This document shows positions 9,159-18,072 of a DNA stretch of 64,000 nucleotides, piece after piece. The position numbers and the translations under genes were made by a program. The DNA is from Paraburkholderia silviterrae. GTDB lineage: Bacteria > Pseudomonadota > Gammaproteobacteria > Burkholderiales > Burkholderiaceae. The stretch spans positions 85,575 to 149,574 of the forward strand of contig NZ_SMRP01000015.1 in the NCBI RefSeq assembly GCF_004353915.1, read 5' to 3'. The notes below the pieces were generated by a model. It did not search any database, was not told the DNA's origin, and saw only the letters and a program-made list of their open reading frames with translations. The first letter of the stretch is position 1. Every line of letters begins with the position of its first letter.

Positions 9159-10985
9159 ATGAAGCGAGCAATGAGGCCGGCAATGAGGCCCGTTACCTTC
9201 GATGGCTGTTATGGGGCATTGCACCTGTCGGCAGGAAGCCGCGCCACGACGGCTGTCGTGCTGTGTAGCCCTTTCGGCTACGACGCGCTTTGCGCGCATC
9301 GTGGCTGGCGTGAATTTGCGGAAAGATTGGCGGCAGAGGACGGCACGGCGGTGCTGCGCTTCGATTATCCGGGAGCGGGTGATTCGCAAGGCTACGAGGA
9401 AGACCCGCAACGCTTGCGCGCATGGGTCGAAAGCATCAAGGCCGCGGCGCGATACTTGCGTGCGGCTACGGGCGCGACACGCCTGATTCTTTGTGGCTTG
9501 CGGCTTGGCGCGCTGCTCGCGGTCCTCGCCGCGGAGGAACTGGAAAATGTGGACAGCCTGGTCTTGATGGCGCCGGTCATCGCGGGCAAGCGCTACATTC
9601 GGGAGTTGCGCCTGCAGCACGAGAGCTGGATCAAGACTCCAAACGGCCGGACGGCGGCGCAAGCGGATACCGATGCGCAATCGGTGGGCGCATTTGGATT
9701 CCAGTTGTATGCCGACACACTCGGCGAACTAGCCGACGTCGACCTTGTGAGGCGCGTGCGTGTCCCCGCGCGGCGTGTGCTGGTGCAGGACGTTTGCAGC
9801 AGTGCCCCTTCGCGCCAGCTGGTGGAGCGTTACCGCGAGCAGGGGGCGAGCGCGGACATCCAGATCTTTCCCGAATTCGACAAATATCTGGTTGACTCAC
9901 GATCCAGTGCGACGCCGCGACGGGCTTTCGACAGTGTGCTCGAGTGGCTTGGCTATCCGCCCAGCTCGCAGCGCAGATTTGCGCCGATATTGCTGCCGCC
10001 GGCCGCCGATGCCCAGATCGATTTTGCAGCAGGCCACGAGAAGCCCGTAGTGTTCGGGGAAGGCCAGTATGCGGGCATTTTCTGCAGGCCGCACCGCGCG
10101 AAAAATCATGCACCTGCCGTGTTGATCGTCAATACCGGCGGCGTTCATCGGGTTGGTGACGCGAGGCTTGCCGTGCTGATGGCGAGAAGGCTGGCGGGAC
10201 AAGGCATCGCCTCGTTGCGCATGGACATGCGGGGTATGGGAGATAGCCTGCAACGCGGAACATCCACGACGCTTGAAGACATCTATGCCCGTCATTCGGT
10301 CTCCGACGCGGCCGCAGGCGTGGATTGGTTGACGGCGGCTGGATATGAGGGCGTGGTGACGTTCGGCGTTTGCTCAGGCGGATTCGTCGGCATTCATGCA
10401 GCCTTGGCTCATCCTCGCGTGGTGGGCTGCATGTCGATCAACTTGCCGTTTTTTTTCTGGAGCGGACCCCAAACGAAACCGAATGCTCAGCGTGTCGAAT
10501 CGAGCCGCGTGTATTGGCGCTCGGTGCGCAGTCCCCGCAAATGGCTCCGGCTGCTGACCTGGCGGGCAAATGGACGGGCGATCGCCCTGGAATTGGCGCG
10601 CCGCTGGTCCGTGCGCCTGACATCACTCGCCAGCAGGCCGTTCGATGGCATATTGGGCGTCAACCCCTCTACAGGCGCTATCCGCAGGCTCTTGATGGAC
10701 CTCGAGCGCAAGGGTGTGCAGACGTCGCTGGTCTACGGCTCGTCCGATGTGGGGCTTGAAGAACTGGAGATCCGTTTTGGGCGGAACGGGAATGCACTTG
10801 GCAAGTTGACGAATATAACCGTCAAGGTACTCGAGAACGTGGATCACTCGCTGTTCTCGCGCAGCGCGCGAGAAATTGTCATGGCTCATTTCGAAGAGTA
10901 TTTGCGCGGGAGGGCGCTCGGCGCGAGCCGCGGTGAGGCCCTTGATGCAGCAAATCTGGACTCGAGCCCGTTATGCCGCGCGTAG
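9159..10985 (+). CDS. Tandem alpha/beta hydrolase fusion
   Basis: This 608-residue protein has two alpha/beta-hydrolase domains, about residues 5-275 and 290-590. In the first, the nucleophile elbow reads LCGLRLGALLA, with arginine where serine is expected. In the second it reads FGVCSGGFVG, placing cysteine at the nucleophile position, with a late DHS segment (VLENVDHSLFS) supplying the likely histidine. Each domain resembles one of the pair of exosortase-associated hydrolases from exopolysaccharide clusters (recollection, not searched). AAGGAGG precedes the ATG by 5 bases. It follows the carrier gene by 20 bases, so it may release or transfer the carrier-bound acyl group through a thioester on cysteine. 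No signal peptide is seen, so it should be cytoplasmic. The first domain is probably structural or binding only. Confidence 0.75.
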   Translation: MKRAMRPAMRPVTFDGCYGALHLSAGSRATTAVVLCSPFGYDALCAHRGWREFAERLAAEDGTAVLRFDYPGAGDSQGYEEDPQRLRAWVESIKAAARYLRAATGATRLILCGLRLGALLAVLAAEELENVDSLVLMAPVIAGKRYIRELRLQHESWIKTPNGRTAAQADTDAQSVGAFGFQLYADTLGELADVDLVRRVRVPARRVLVQDVCSSAPSRQLVERYREQGASADIQIFPEFDKYLVDSRSSATPRRAFDSVLEWLGYPPSSQRRFAPILLPPAADAQIDFAAGHEKPVVFGEGQYAGIFCRPHRAKNHAPAVLIVNTGGVHRVGDARLAVLMARRLAGQGIASLRMDMRGMGDSLQRGTSTTLEDIYARHSVSDAAAGVDWLTAAGYEGVVTFGVCSGGFVGIHAALAHPRVVGCMSINLPFFFWSGPQTKPNAQRVESSRVYWRSVRSPRKWLRLLTWRANGRAIALELARRWSVRLTSLASRPFDGILGVNPSTGAIRRLLMDLERKGVQTSLVYGSSDVGLEELEIRFGRNGNALGKLTNITVKVLENVDHSLFSRSAREIVMAHFEEYLRGRALGASRGEALDAANLDSSPLCRA

Positions 10986-11184
10986 GTTCAAAGCAGTCCG
11001 CTCATAGCTGTCCGAATACGACAAAGCTCAATCTCCGCATCGAAGGCGGGCAGTAGCGCGACGCAACCTGACGGCCTGGGGATGCACGTCCGGGTGGCAC
11101 GTGTCCTGCCGCGTACTGACGCGTACTGATGCGTACTGCCGGCTCATCGTGCGTTCCTGTTTCTCGACGAGTGGATTATTTACC

Positions 11185-11922
11185 ATGGCGACCAATAATG
11201 ACGCGTATGAATCTCTGCGCCCGGTGTTCGATCCGGAAATTATCAAAATAGAGCGTTCGGCATGCCTGTCGACAGAAATCGAATCCTTGACCGATGAGAT
11301 AACCCGAAGAATCTTTGATATGGGCCTCGCGTGGCTTAAGGGCTTTATCATGGAGCCTCATGCTGAACTGGGCCGCCGTGGCGCAGTGTGCCCTTTTGCC
11401 AGGCCAGTTCATAATGAAGACTCTCTGGTCTTCTGCGCGTGGGACGCAAATAATTTGCGATTTAACGATTTTTTGTGCGTATTGAAGAAGATCCCGGCGT
11501 CGTACTACAGACTGCTTGCCTCCATGCAAGGCAATTCGAAATTGTTTTCGATGTGCCTATTTGTGCGGGGCCTCAAGGAGGAGCAGTATGGTAGATACAT
11601 TGACGAGGCGCACTCCTTGATCAAACCCGCCTTTATGGAGGCGGGATTGATGATTGGGGAGTTTCATCCTTTGAGTATGACGCAAGGCGTTCACTCGGAG
11701 ACGTTCCTGCCGATGCGCAGTAGTCAGCCTGCGTTTGTTGTGCGGGCAATGTCGCCTCATGACGCACTGTTTATCGATCGGACCGATAGCTCCGCCGACG
11801 TACGTCTTCGTGAGTTGACGAATTATCAGCGATGGGTTGGAGACGCTCTGCCGGAGGCGGAGAACGCGAGAATTCGTAACCGGATCGCGGCACTAAGGTC
11901 GGCGATAGCCAGGCCAAGTTGA
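11185..11922 (+). CDS. DUF6875-like protein of unknown function
   Basis: This is a 245-residue soluble protein without signal peptide or membrane segment. Conserved-looking motifs are GRRGAVCPFA (about residue 67), FMEAGLMIGEFHP (about 150), GVHSETFLPMRSSQPAFVVR (about 173) and SPHDALFI. Together these recall the DUF6875 family, found in natural-product and lipid clusters, whose chemistry is not established to my knowledge. The absolute-looking Cys-Pro-Phe and the two histidines (EFHP, GVH) could form an active or metal site. It lies about 200 bases after the tandem hydrolase on the same strand, so it probably belongs to the cassette, perhaps from its own promoter. The ribosome binding site is weak. 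Confidence 0.65.
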   Translation: MATNNDAYESLRPVFDPEIIKIERSACLSTEIESLTDEITRRIFDMGLAWLKGFIMEPHAELGRRGAVCPFARPVHNEDSLVFCAWDANNLRFNDFLCVLKKIPASYYRLLASMQGNSKLFSMCLFVRGLKEEQYGRYIDEAHSLIKPAFMEAGLMIGEFHPLSMTQGVHSETFLPMRSSQPAFVVRAMSPHDALFIDRTDSSADVRLRELTNYQRWVGDALPEAENARIRNRIAALRSAIARPS

Positions 11923-11994
11923 TCGGGCGTGCCCGGTTTGCCGCTAGCAGCACTACCGTGGACGGATTGCGGGGCCAGGCGTGATGCGGATGAA

Positions 11995-12429
11995 CTACTG
12001 GCGCGCGGACGCTTCCTCCTCGACGAGCGTCTTGAGTCGATCGAGCCCCGTGCGATACAGCACATCGTAATGCCCCACGAGCGACGCGGCCTTTTGCGCA
12101 TCGAGGGGCTCGAACCGGCTCGACCAGGTGACGGTCGTGACGCCCGCTGAGCGTTGGCGCGCGCTGAGCGTCGCCGTGTAATCGGTCACCGGATCGGGGC
12201 CTTCCACGATCGAGTAGCGATAGAACGTGTGCGGCTCGCTATGCTCGAGCAGTGCCTCGACGATGATCTTGCCGTCGATCGTTTCCACATGCCGCAGCCG
12301 GCCACCGTTCGAAAGGCGCGAGGAGCGGATGAATTCGAGCCAGCCAGGCAGGCCGTTGAAATCACGGAGTCTCGCCCAGACCGATTCTACGGGAGCCTTC
12401 ATATCGACAGATACGCTAACGCTTGCCAT
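11995..12429 (-). CDS. SRPBCC (polyketide cyclase/START-like) family protein
   Basis: This 144-residue protein has the SRPBCC helix-grip fold pattern. It starts with a short beta strand and the VDMKAPVESVWARLRDFNG opening typical of the family, then alternating strands (VETIDGKIIVEALLEHSEPH, FYRYSIVEGPDPVTDY, TTVTWSSRFEP) and a long C-terminal helix. Such proteins bind hydrophobic ligands; function is not predictable from family alone. It starts 19 bases after the end of the aldo/keto reductase gene on the same strand, so it is the last gene of the leftward redox operon. It converges on the DUF6875-like gene. Confidence 0.8.
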   Translation of the reverse strand: MASVSVSVDMKAPVESVWARLRDFNGLPGWLEFIRSSRLSNGGRLRHVETIDGKIIVEALLEHSEPHTFYRYSIVEGPDPVTDYTATLSARQRSAGVTTVTWSSRFEPLDAQKAASLVGHYDVLYRTGLDRLKTLVEEEASARQ

Positions 12430-12448
12430 GTTCGATTGCCTCCGGGAT

Positions 12449-13447
12449 TCACTTCTGCGGCGTCGGCGCGTTCGGGCTGATGACGCCTGCCGATTTCAGC
12501 TCGGCCCACAGCGCGGCGGGAATGGGGCTATGGGCGAGCGCGAGATTCTCCGTAATGCGCGCCGGGCGGCTCGCACCGGGAATGATGCCGGCCACCGCCG
12601 GATGCGCGAGCGAGAACGCCAGCGCCACCGCGCGGATATCCACCCCGAAGCGCGCGCAGATCGTCTTGATCCGCTCCACGCGCGCGAGCATTTCTGCTGG
12701 CGCCTTCTGGTATTCGTAGTACGAGCCTCCGGCGAGCACGCCAGAATTGTAAGGACCACCAACCACAATTCCGAGCCCACGCTGCTGCGCCGCAGGCATC
12801 AGCTTGTCGAGTGCGCTCGCGTGGTCGAGCAGCGTATAGCGGCCGGCGAGCAGGAAGCCGTCGGGGTCGGCGCGATCGAGCGCGAGTTCGCACGGCTCGA
12901 CGCGGTTCACGCCGAGCCCCCATCCCTTGATGACACCTTCTTCGCGCAGTCGCGTGAGGGCCTTGGCCGCGCCTGACATGGCCGTGTCGAATACATCGCG
13001 CCATGCGTCGCCGTGAAAGTCCACCGCCGGATCATGAATCCAGACATAGTCGAGATAGTCCGTGCGCAAGCGCTTGAGGCTGTCCTCGATCGAGCGCAGC
13101 GTGCCGTCTTCGCTATAGTCGTAGACGATGCGGTTCGGCAGCCCGTGTTCGAACAGGCCGCCCTTTTCGCCCAGATCGCGCGCCGTGGTGGATTCGACCT
13201 CGTCCAGAATGAGGCGGCCCACTTTGGTGCCGAGGACATACTCGTTGCGCGGATAGCGTGAGAGCGCTTCGCCGAGGCGCAATTCCGCAAGGCCTGCGCC
13301 ATAGAGCGGCGCGCCGTCGAAGTATCGAATGCCGCTATCCCAGGCGGCCTGAACCGTGGCAATGGCTTCTTGCTCAGGGATGTTGCGATACATGTTGCCG
13401 AGCGGAGCGGTTCCGAAACCGATCCGCGAAGGAATGGTGATACGCAT
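12449..13447 (-). CDS. Aldo/keto reductase (L-fucose/D-threo-aldose dehydrogenase type)
   Basis: This 332-residue aldo/keto reductase resembles D-threo-aldose 1-dehydrogenase and pyridoxal-4-dehydrogenase. The barrel starts GFGTAPLGNMYR. The catalytic tetrad is represented by D in YFDGAPLYG, Y in the same motif, K in VLGTKVGR and H in YVWIHDP. The C-terminal NADP-binding segment is GIIPGASRPARITEN. The ATG follows AAGGAA by about 7 bases. It sits in a leftward run of two aldo/keto reductases, an old-yellow-enzyme and an exporter under a divergent LysR gene, which together suggest detoxification of reactive carbonyls or enones. The actual substrate is unknown. Confidence 0.83.
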   Translation of the reverse strand: MRITIPSRIGFGTAPLGNMYRNIPEQEAIATVQAAWDSGIRYFDGAPLYGAGLAELRLGEALSRYPRNEYVLGTKVGRLILDEVESTTARDLGEKGGLFEHGLPNRIVYDYSEDGTLRSIEDSLKRLRTDYLDYVWIHDPAVDFHGDAWRDVFDTAMSGAAKALTRLREEGVIKGWGLGVNRVEPCELALDRADPDGFLLAGRYTLLDHASALDKLMPAAQQRGLGIVVGGPYNSGVLAGGSYYEYQKAPAEMLARVERIKTICARFGVDIRAVALAFSLAHPAVAGIIPGASRPARITENLALAHSPIPAALWAELKSAGVISPNAPTPQK

Positions 13448-13534
13448 GAGTGTTCCTTTGAATGTTCCAGCTTGAGAGGTGCCGCGCATCTGCGGCAGAT
13501 GCAGAGGTACCGCAGATGTGCGTATGCACGCCGT

Positions 13535-14656
13535 TCAGGCGGCAGCCGCGGCGCCGTCGAGCACAGGGTAGTCGGTGAGGCCTTTCGCGCCGCCGCCGAA
13601 CAGCGTCTCGCGTTGGTGTTGCGCAAGCGGCGCACCGGCGCGCAGACGCTGCACGAGGTCGGGGTTGGCGACAAACGGACGGCCAAACGCGATGAGATCG
13701 GCCCAGCCTGCGTCGATGGCGTTGCGCGCACGCTCGCCCGTGTAGCGGCCCGCGTAGATCAGCACGCCGGTATAGGCGGCGCGCAGCTTGCGCTTGAATT
13801 CGAGCGGCATGTGAGGCGCGTCGTCCCAGTCGGCTTCCGCGATATGAATATAGGCCACGCCAATCTCGCCGAGCCTTTTGGCTGCCGCGAGATAGGCCGT
13901 TTCCGGGTCGGCGTCTTCACAACCGTTGAGGGTGGTGAGCGGTGCGAGGCGGATGCCCACGCGCTGCGCGTCGCCCGTGCCTTCGATCAGCGCGCGCGTG
14001 ACTTCGTCGAGAAAGCGCAGACGGTTTTCGAGCGAGCCGCCGTATTCGTCGGTACGTGTGTTCGCGTTGGAATCGATGAACTGATTGACGAGATAGCCGT
14101 TCGCCGCATGCAGCTCGACGCCGTCGAAGCCGGCCTCGATCGCATTGCTTGCCGCCGTGCGGTACTGGTTCACGATTTCGCGAATCTCGTCGACGGTCAG
14201 CGCGCGCGGTTCGGAGGCCTGAACAAAGCCCGGAACGCCGTCGTCGCCGCTGGCGATGAACACGTTCACGCCCTTGGCTTGAAGCGCCGACGACGACACC
14301 GGCTGCTGGCCGCCGATCAGGCTCGTGTGGCTCAGGCGGCCCACGTGCCAGAGCTGCGCGAAGATACGGCCACCTTTGGCATGAACCGCATCCGTCACCT
14401 TGCGCCATCCCTCGATCTGGCCGGCTGTGTGAATGCCGGGCGTCCACGCGTAGCCCTTGCCGAGCGGCGCGACATAGGTGCCTTCGCTCACGATGAGTCC
14501 GGCGTCGGCGCGTTGCGCGTAGTACTCGGCCATCAGCGCGTTGGCTTCGTCGCCGGGCTGGCTCGCGCGCGAGCGCGTCATCGGCGGCATCACGATACGG
14601 TTGGGCAGCGTCAGTGCGCCGAGTTTGAGGGGCTGGAAAAGCGGATCATGCTTCAC
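13535..14656 (-). CDS. Old-yellow-enzyme family alkene reductase
   Basis: This 373-residue FMN-dependent NAD(P)H:flavin oxidoreductase belongs to the NemA/OYE family, which reduces activated C=C bonds and nitrate esters. Seen are NRIVMPPMTRSRA at the FMN site, QLWHVGRLSH, the HAANGYLVNQFIDSNAN segment whose H/N pair binds the substrate carbonyl, and the C-terminal FGRPFVANPDLVQRL phosphate loop. I chose the GTG start with AGGAAA upstream because family similarity begins at HDPLFQPLKLG; an upstream ATG in frame would add 11 unlike residues. It lies between two aldo/keto reductases in the same orientation, a common set-up for electrophile stress operons. Confidence 0.88.
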   Translation of the reverse strand: MKHDPLFQPLKLGALTLPNRIVMPPMTRSRASQPGDEANALMAEYYAQRADAGLIVSEGTYVAPLGKGYAWTPGIHTAGQIEGWRKVTDAVHAKGGRIFAQLWHVGRLSHTSLIGGQQPVSSSALQAKGVNVFIASGDDGVPGFVQASEPRALTVDEIREIVNQYRTAASNAIEAGFDGVELHAANGYLVNQFIDSNANTRTDEYGGSLENRLRFLDEVTRALIEGTGDAQRVGIRLAPLTTLNGCEDADPETAYLAAAKRLGEIGVAYIHIAEADWDDAPHMPLEFKRKLRAAYTGVLIYAGRYTGERARNAIDAGWADLIAFGRPFVANPDLVQRLRAGAPLAQHQRETLFGGGAKGLTDYPVLDGAAAAA

Positions 14657-14731
14657 GTTGTATTTCCTGTTCGGGTTCGCGGCGCGCACGCCGCGAACGT
14701 TCAGATTTGGCTTCGGGGTTTCAGTCCCGCT

Positions 14732-15538
14732 TCAATCCCACTGTGGGGCGAGACCTTCGGGGCTCACTTCGCGGCCATTGCGTTCGAGCGCCGCGATATC
14801 GGCCATGTCTTCGTCGGTCAGTTGGAGCGTCTGGGCGAGCAGGTTGCTCGCGAGGTTTTCGCGCTTCGTCGACGAAGGAATGACCGAGTAGCCAAGGCGC
14901 AGCGCCCACGCGAGCGCCACCTGGGCCGGCGTCGCCTGGCGCCGTTCAGCGATCGAGCAAATGACCGGGTCGCCGAGCACCTTGCCGTAGGCGAGGGTCA
15001 TGTACGACGTGACGTGAATGCCTTCCTGCTGGAGGAAGGCCACGAGCTTGCGGCTTTGCAGATACGGGCTCAGCTCGATCTGGTTGGTCGCGATGTTCTC
15101 TTTGCCGACCACGGCGATCGCCTGCTTCGTGAGCTCGATGTTGAAGTTCGACACGCCGATCTGCTTCGTGAGGCCTTGCGACTTCGCCTCGGCGAGCGCG
15201 CTCATGAATTCCTCGAGCGAGACGCCGTTGTCGGGCGCGGGCCAGTGGACCAGTGTGAGGTCGACTTCGTCGGTGCGCAGTTTCTTGAGGCTGTCCTTGA
15301 GGCTGGGGATCAGCTTGTTGCGCGAGTAGTTGTCGACCCAGATCTTCGTGGTCAGGAACAGGTCCTTGCGGGCGATGCCCGAGGCGGCGATCGCTTCGCC
15401 CACTTCGGCTTCGTTGCCGTAGATCTGTGCGGTGTCGATCGCGCGGTAGCCGGCTTCCAGGCCATTGCGCACGGAATCGATGACGACCTGGCCTTGCAGG
15501 CGGAAGGTTCCGAGGCCGAATGCGGGCATGTTGCTCAT
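14732..15538 (-). CDS. Aldo/keto reductase (2,5-diketogluconate reductase type)
   Basis: This 268-residue aldo/keto reductase is of the DkgB group, of normal family length. Landmarks are FGLGTFRLQG, YRAIDTAQIYGNEAEVG with the catalytic D and Y, LTTKIW with the lysine, LTLVHWPAP with the histidine, and the C-terminal IPSSTKRENLASN that contacts NADP phosphate. The start follows GGAGAA; the open frame further upstream lacks similarity. DkgB-type enzymes reduce methylglyoxal, 2,5-diketogluconate and other small carbonyls. The gene follows the MFS exporter by about 105 bases and precedes the alkene reductase. Confidence 0.87.
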   Translation of the reverse strand: MSNMPAFGLGTFRLQGQVVIDSVRNGLEAGYRAIDTAQIYGNEAEVGEAIAASGIARKDLFLTTKIWVDNYSRNKLIPSLKDSLKKLRTDEVDLTLVHWPAPDNGVSLEEFMSALAEAKSQGLTKQIGVSNFNIELTKQAIAVVGKENIATNQIELSPYLQSRKLVAFLQQEGIHVTSYMTLAYGKVLGDPVICSIAERRQATPAQVALAWALRLGYSVIPSSTKRENLASNLLAQTLQLTDEDMADIAALERNGREVSPEGLAPQWD

Positions 15539-15644
15539 GATGTTCTCCGGGGCAGTGATGGAAAGGCGATCTCGATGGAGGCATTGTGCCCACTTCGATC
15601 TATGCGAAAAACAGCGATAAATGCGAAATACAATTGAACTTAAA

Positions 15645-16892
15645 TCAAATATTGGTTGGCGGGAGATCGCGTGCCGAACGGTCCGGGCCACGTTCGGACT
15701 GCTGACGCTGCATGGCCATCTGCACGAACACGAGCGCGAGACCCGAAGCGGCGATCATGGCGCCCACAATGGGCACCGCGGCATAGCTAAAGCCCGCTGA
15801 AATCGCCGCGCCGCCGGCCGCCGCACCCACGGCATTGCCGAGATTGAAGGCGCCCACGTTGACCGAGGAGGCGAGCCCAGGGGCCTCCGAAGCGGCACGC
15901 ATCACGCGCATCTGCAAGGGCGGCACGACGGCGAAGGTGGCGATGCCCCAGACCACGACGGCAATCGCGGTGCCGATGTGATTCTTCGCGAGCAGCGGGA
16001 ACGTGAGCATGATGGCGACGAGCAGGACCAGGAAGACGATCAGGCTGCCATTGAGCGAACGGTCCGCGAGCCGTCCTCCCGCCACGTTGCCGATCGAGAA
16101 ACCCACGCCCACGAGCACGAGCATGGCCGTCACGAAGGCGGGCGACGCGCCGGCGAGGTGTTCGAGTGTCGGCGCGATATAGGTGTAGAGCGTGAACATC
16201 GCACCGGCGCCGAGCACGGTCGTGGCCATCGCCATCAACACCACCGGGCGGGTGAGCACCTTCAACTCGCCGCGCACGTGCGGCACTTTCCCGGCTTCGC
16301 CCTTCGGCAGCGCCACGCGCAGGATCAGCATGGTGATGACCCCGAGCGCCGCGGTCGCGGCGAACGACATGCGCCAGCCGATTGTCTGGCCGAGCCACGT
16401 CGCGGCGGGCACGCCGCCAATGTTCGCGATCGTCAGGCCCATGAACATGGTGGCGACCGCGCTGGCCTGCTTGTGACGGGGCACGACGCTCGCCGCGACG
16501 AGCGAGCCCAGCCCGAAGAACGCGCCGTGATTGAGGCTCGTGACGAGGCGCGCGAGCAGCAGCGTCGTGTAGTTCGACGAGACGGCCGAGAGCAGGTTGC
16601 CGATGGTGAAGATGCTCATCAGCGCGATGAGCGCCGTTCTGCGCGACCAGCGCGAGAAGGCGAGCGTCATCAGCGGCGCGCCGACCATCACGCCAATGGC
16701 GTAGGTGGTGATCAGCATGCCGGCGCTCGGGATGGAGACGTGCACGCCCTGGGCGATGACGGGCAGTAGCCCCATCGGCGAAAATTCAGTAGTGCCAATG
16801 CTGAATGCACCCATGGCAAGCGCGAGCAACGAAAGCCACGCGCTAGCGGATTGATCCAACTGATCCGGCTTCGATAATTGAGCCTGGCTCAT
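15645..16892 (-). CDS. MFS transporter (AraJ/YdhP-like efflux permease)
   Basis: This 415-residue major facilitator protein has about 12 predicted membrane segments, starting at WLSLLALAMGAFSIGTTEF, the characteristic TTEF/MGLLP opening of the drug:H+ antiporter-1 (AraJ, YdhP, PbuE) group. The A-motif region reads GAPLMTLAFSRWSRRTAL. It is the first gene of the leftward redox operon and is divergent from a LysR gene, the classical arrangement for an inducible exporter. It probably exports the compound, or a reduced form of it, that the two aldo/keto reductases and alkene reductase act on. The substrate is unknown. Confidence 0.85.
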   Translation of the reverse strand: MSQAQLSKPDQLDQSASAWLSLLALAMGAFSIGTTEFSPMGLLPVIAQGVHVSIPSAGMLITTYAIGVMVGAPLMTLAFSRWSRRTALIALMSIFTIGNLLSAVSSNYTTLLLARLVTSLNHGAFFGLGSLVAASVVPRHKQASAVATMFMGLTIANIGGVPAATWLGQTIGWRMSFAATAALGVITMLILRVALPKGEAGKVPHVRGELKVLTRPVVLMAMATTVLGAGAMFTLYTYIAPTLEHLAGASPAFVTAMLVLVGVGFSIGNVAGGRLADRSLNGSLIVFLVLLVAIMLTFPLLAKNHIGTAIAVVVWGIATFAVVPPLQMRVMRAASEAPGLASSVNVGAFNLGNAVGAAAGGAAISAGFSYAAVPIVGAMIAASGLALVFVQMAMQRQQSERGPDRSARDLPPTNI

Positions 16893-17040
16893 GCTGTTTG
16901 CTCCGTCATGTCTTGATGTAAATGGGGAAGGACTTCACTGGCGATTTCGCCGGACGTCTCGTCGGTCCTGGCTTCGAAGAAGACGGGACGAAGTGTGCGC
17001 CCTTTACTTTTGATTAAAAACTGGCTTATAAACGAATATG

Positions 17041-17059
17041 TTTTGATTTGAAGTCAAAA
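17041..17059. promoter_or_regulatory. Dyad overlapping the LysR translation start
   Basis: TTTTGA and TCAAAA form perfect 6-base arms around TTTGAAG directly before the LysR ATG. The surrounding 167-base divergent region is AT-rich (TATAAA near 17026), so it should carry both promoters. The dyad may be the LysR autoregulatory site; the alternative is chance in AT-rich DNA. Confidence 0.4.
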
Positions 17060-17962
17060 ATGAAAGTCACGTTAGACGAGCTGCAGGCCTTTGTGAGCGT
17101 AGTCGACAGCGGTTCCATCACGGCCGCTGCGCAGCAACTCGGCCTGACGATTTCGGCCACGAGCCGGACTCTGGGAAGGCTTGAGGACAAGCTCAAGACC
17201 ACGCTCCTGCGCCGCACGACACGCCGCCTGGAGTTGACCGAGGAGGGGCGGGCGTTCCTGAACGACGCGCGGGCGATCATCGCTTCGGTGGAGGGCGCGG
17301 AGGAGCAGATGGCCGCGCGCCGCGAGCGGCCATCGGGCCGGCTGCGCGTGGATGCCGCCACGCCGTTCATGCTCCATGTGATCGTGCCCCTCGTGCAGGG
17401 TTACCGCGAGCGCTATCCGCAGGTCGAGCTGGAGCTCAATAGCAACGAAGGGATCATCGATCTGCTCGAGCGGCGCACGGACGTGGCCATCCGGATCGGC
17501 GCGCTGAAGGACTCCACGCTGCACGGCAAGCCCGTGGGCCGCAGCCGCGTGCGCATTCTCGCGAGCCCCGCGTATCTGGAAGCCCATGGGCACCCCAGGC
17601 GCGTGGAGGACCTCGCGAAGCATGCATTGCTGGGCTTCAATCAGCCCGAGGCGCTCAATGTCTGGCCGCTATCGGGGCCGGACAACGAGCCGTATCGCAT
17701 CGCCCCGGCCGTCTGGTCGTCGAGTGGCGAGACGCTGCGGCAGCTCGCGCTGGCGGGCGCCGGCATCGTGTGTCTTTCCGACTTCATGACGGCGCGCGAC
17801 CGGCGCGAGGGGGCGCTCGTGCAGGTGTTCACGCGCCAGACTCAGGATGTCCGGCAGCCGATCAATGCGGTTTACTACCGCAATACCGCGATTTCGGCGC
17901 GCATTGCCTCGTTTGTCGATTATCTGATCGAGGCCGTGCGCGGGACGGAGTTCGAGCGCTAG
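17060..17962 (+). CDS. LysR family transcriptional regulator
   Basis: This 300-residue LysR-type regulator has a winged helix-turn-helix at residues 1-60 (VTLDELQAFVSVVDSGSITA, AAQQLGLTISATSRTLGRLE) and a periplasmic-binding-like effector domain from about 90 (GRLRVDAATPFMLHVIVPLV onward). An in-frame TTG 12 bases upstream is possible, but the ATG beginning MKVTLDELQ fits the family better. It is divergent from the exporter/oxidoreductase operon and most likely activates it. Residue pattern and length are those of the LrhA/DsdC-like general LysR group; no ligand can be assigned. Confidence 0.87.
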   Translation: MKVTLDELQAFVSVVDSGSITAAAQQLGLTISATSRTLGRLEDKLKTTLLRRTTRRLELTEEGRAFLNDARAIIASVEGAEEQMAARRERPSGRLRVDAATPFMLHVIVPLVQGYRERYPQVELELNSNEGIIDLLERRTDVAIRIGALKDSTLHGKPVGRSRVRILASPAYLEAHGHPRRVEDLAKHALLGFNQPEALNVWPLSGPDNEPYRIAPAVWSSSGETLRQLALAGAGIVCLSDFMTARDRREGALVQVFTRQTQDVRQPINAVYYRNTAISARIASFVDYLIEAVRGTEFER

Positions 17963-18043
17963 CGGGAAGCACGTGCCCGCGTGGGGGCGTGGCCTTGCGG
18001 TTGCCCCTATCTGATGACGTGACCAGGCCGTATCCGTCGGATG

Positions 18044-18072
18044 TTGCGTCGCACAACACTTTCTGGTATCAT
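18044..18072 (+). promoter_or_regulatory. Sigma-70 type promoter of the rpoD paralogue
   Basis: TTGCGT, 17 bases, then TATCAT, with TGG just before the -10 (extended -10). It lies about 160 bases upstream of the sigma factor start and is the best promoter-like sequence in that gap. Confidence 0.6.

Noticed and set aside
13370..15637. Very long rightward open frame (755 codons)
   Set aside because: It lies antisense to the aldo/keto reductase and old-yellow-enzyme genes, and its product is Arg/His-rich with no family similarity, as expected for the opposite strand of GC-rich coding DNA.
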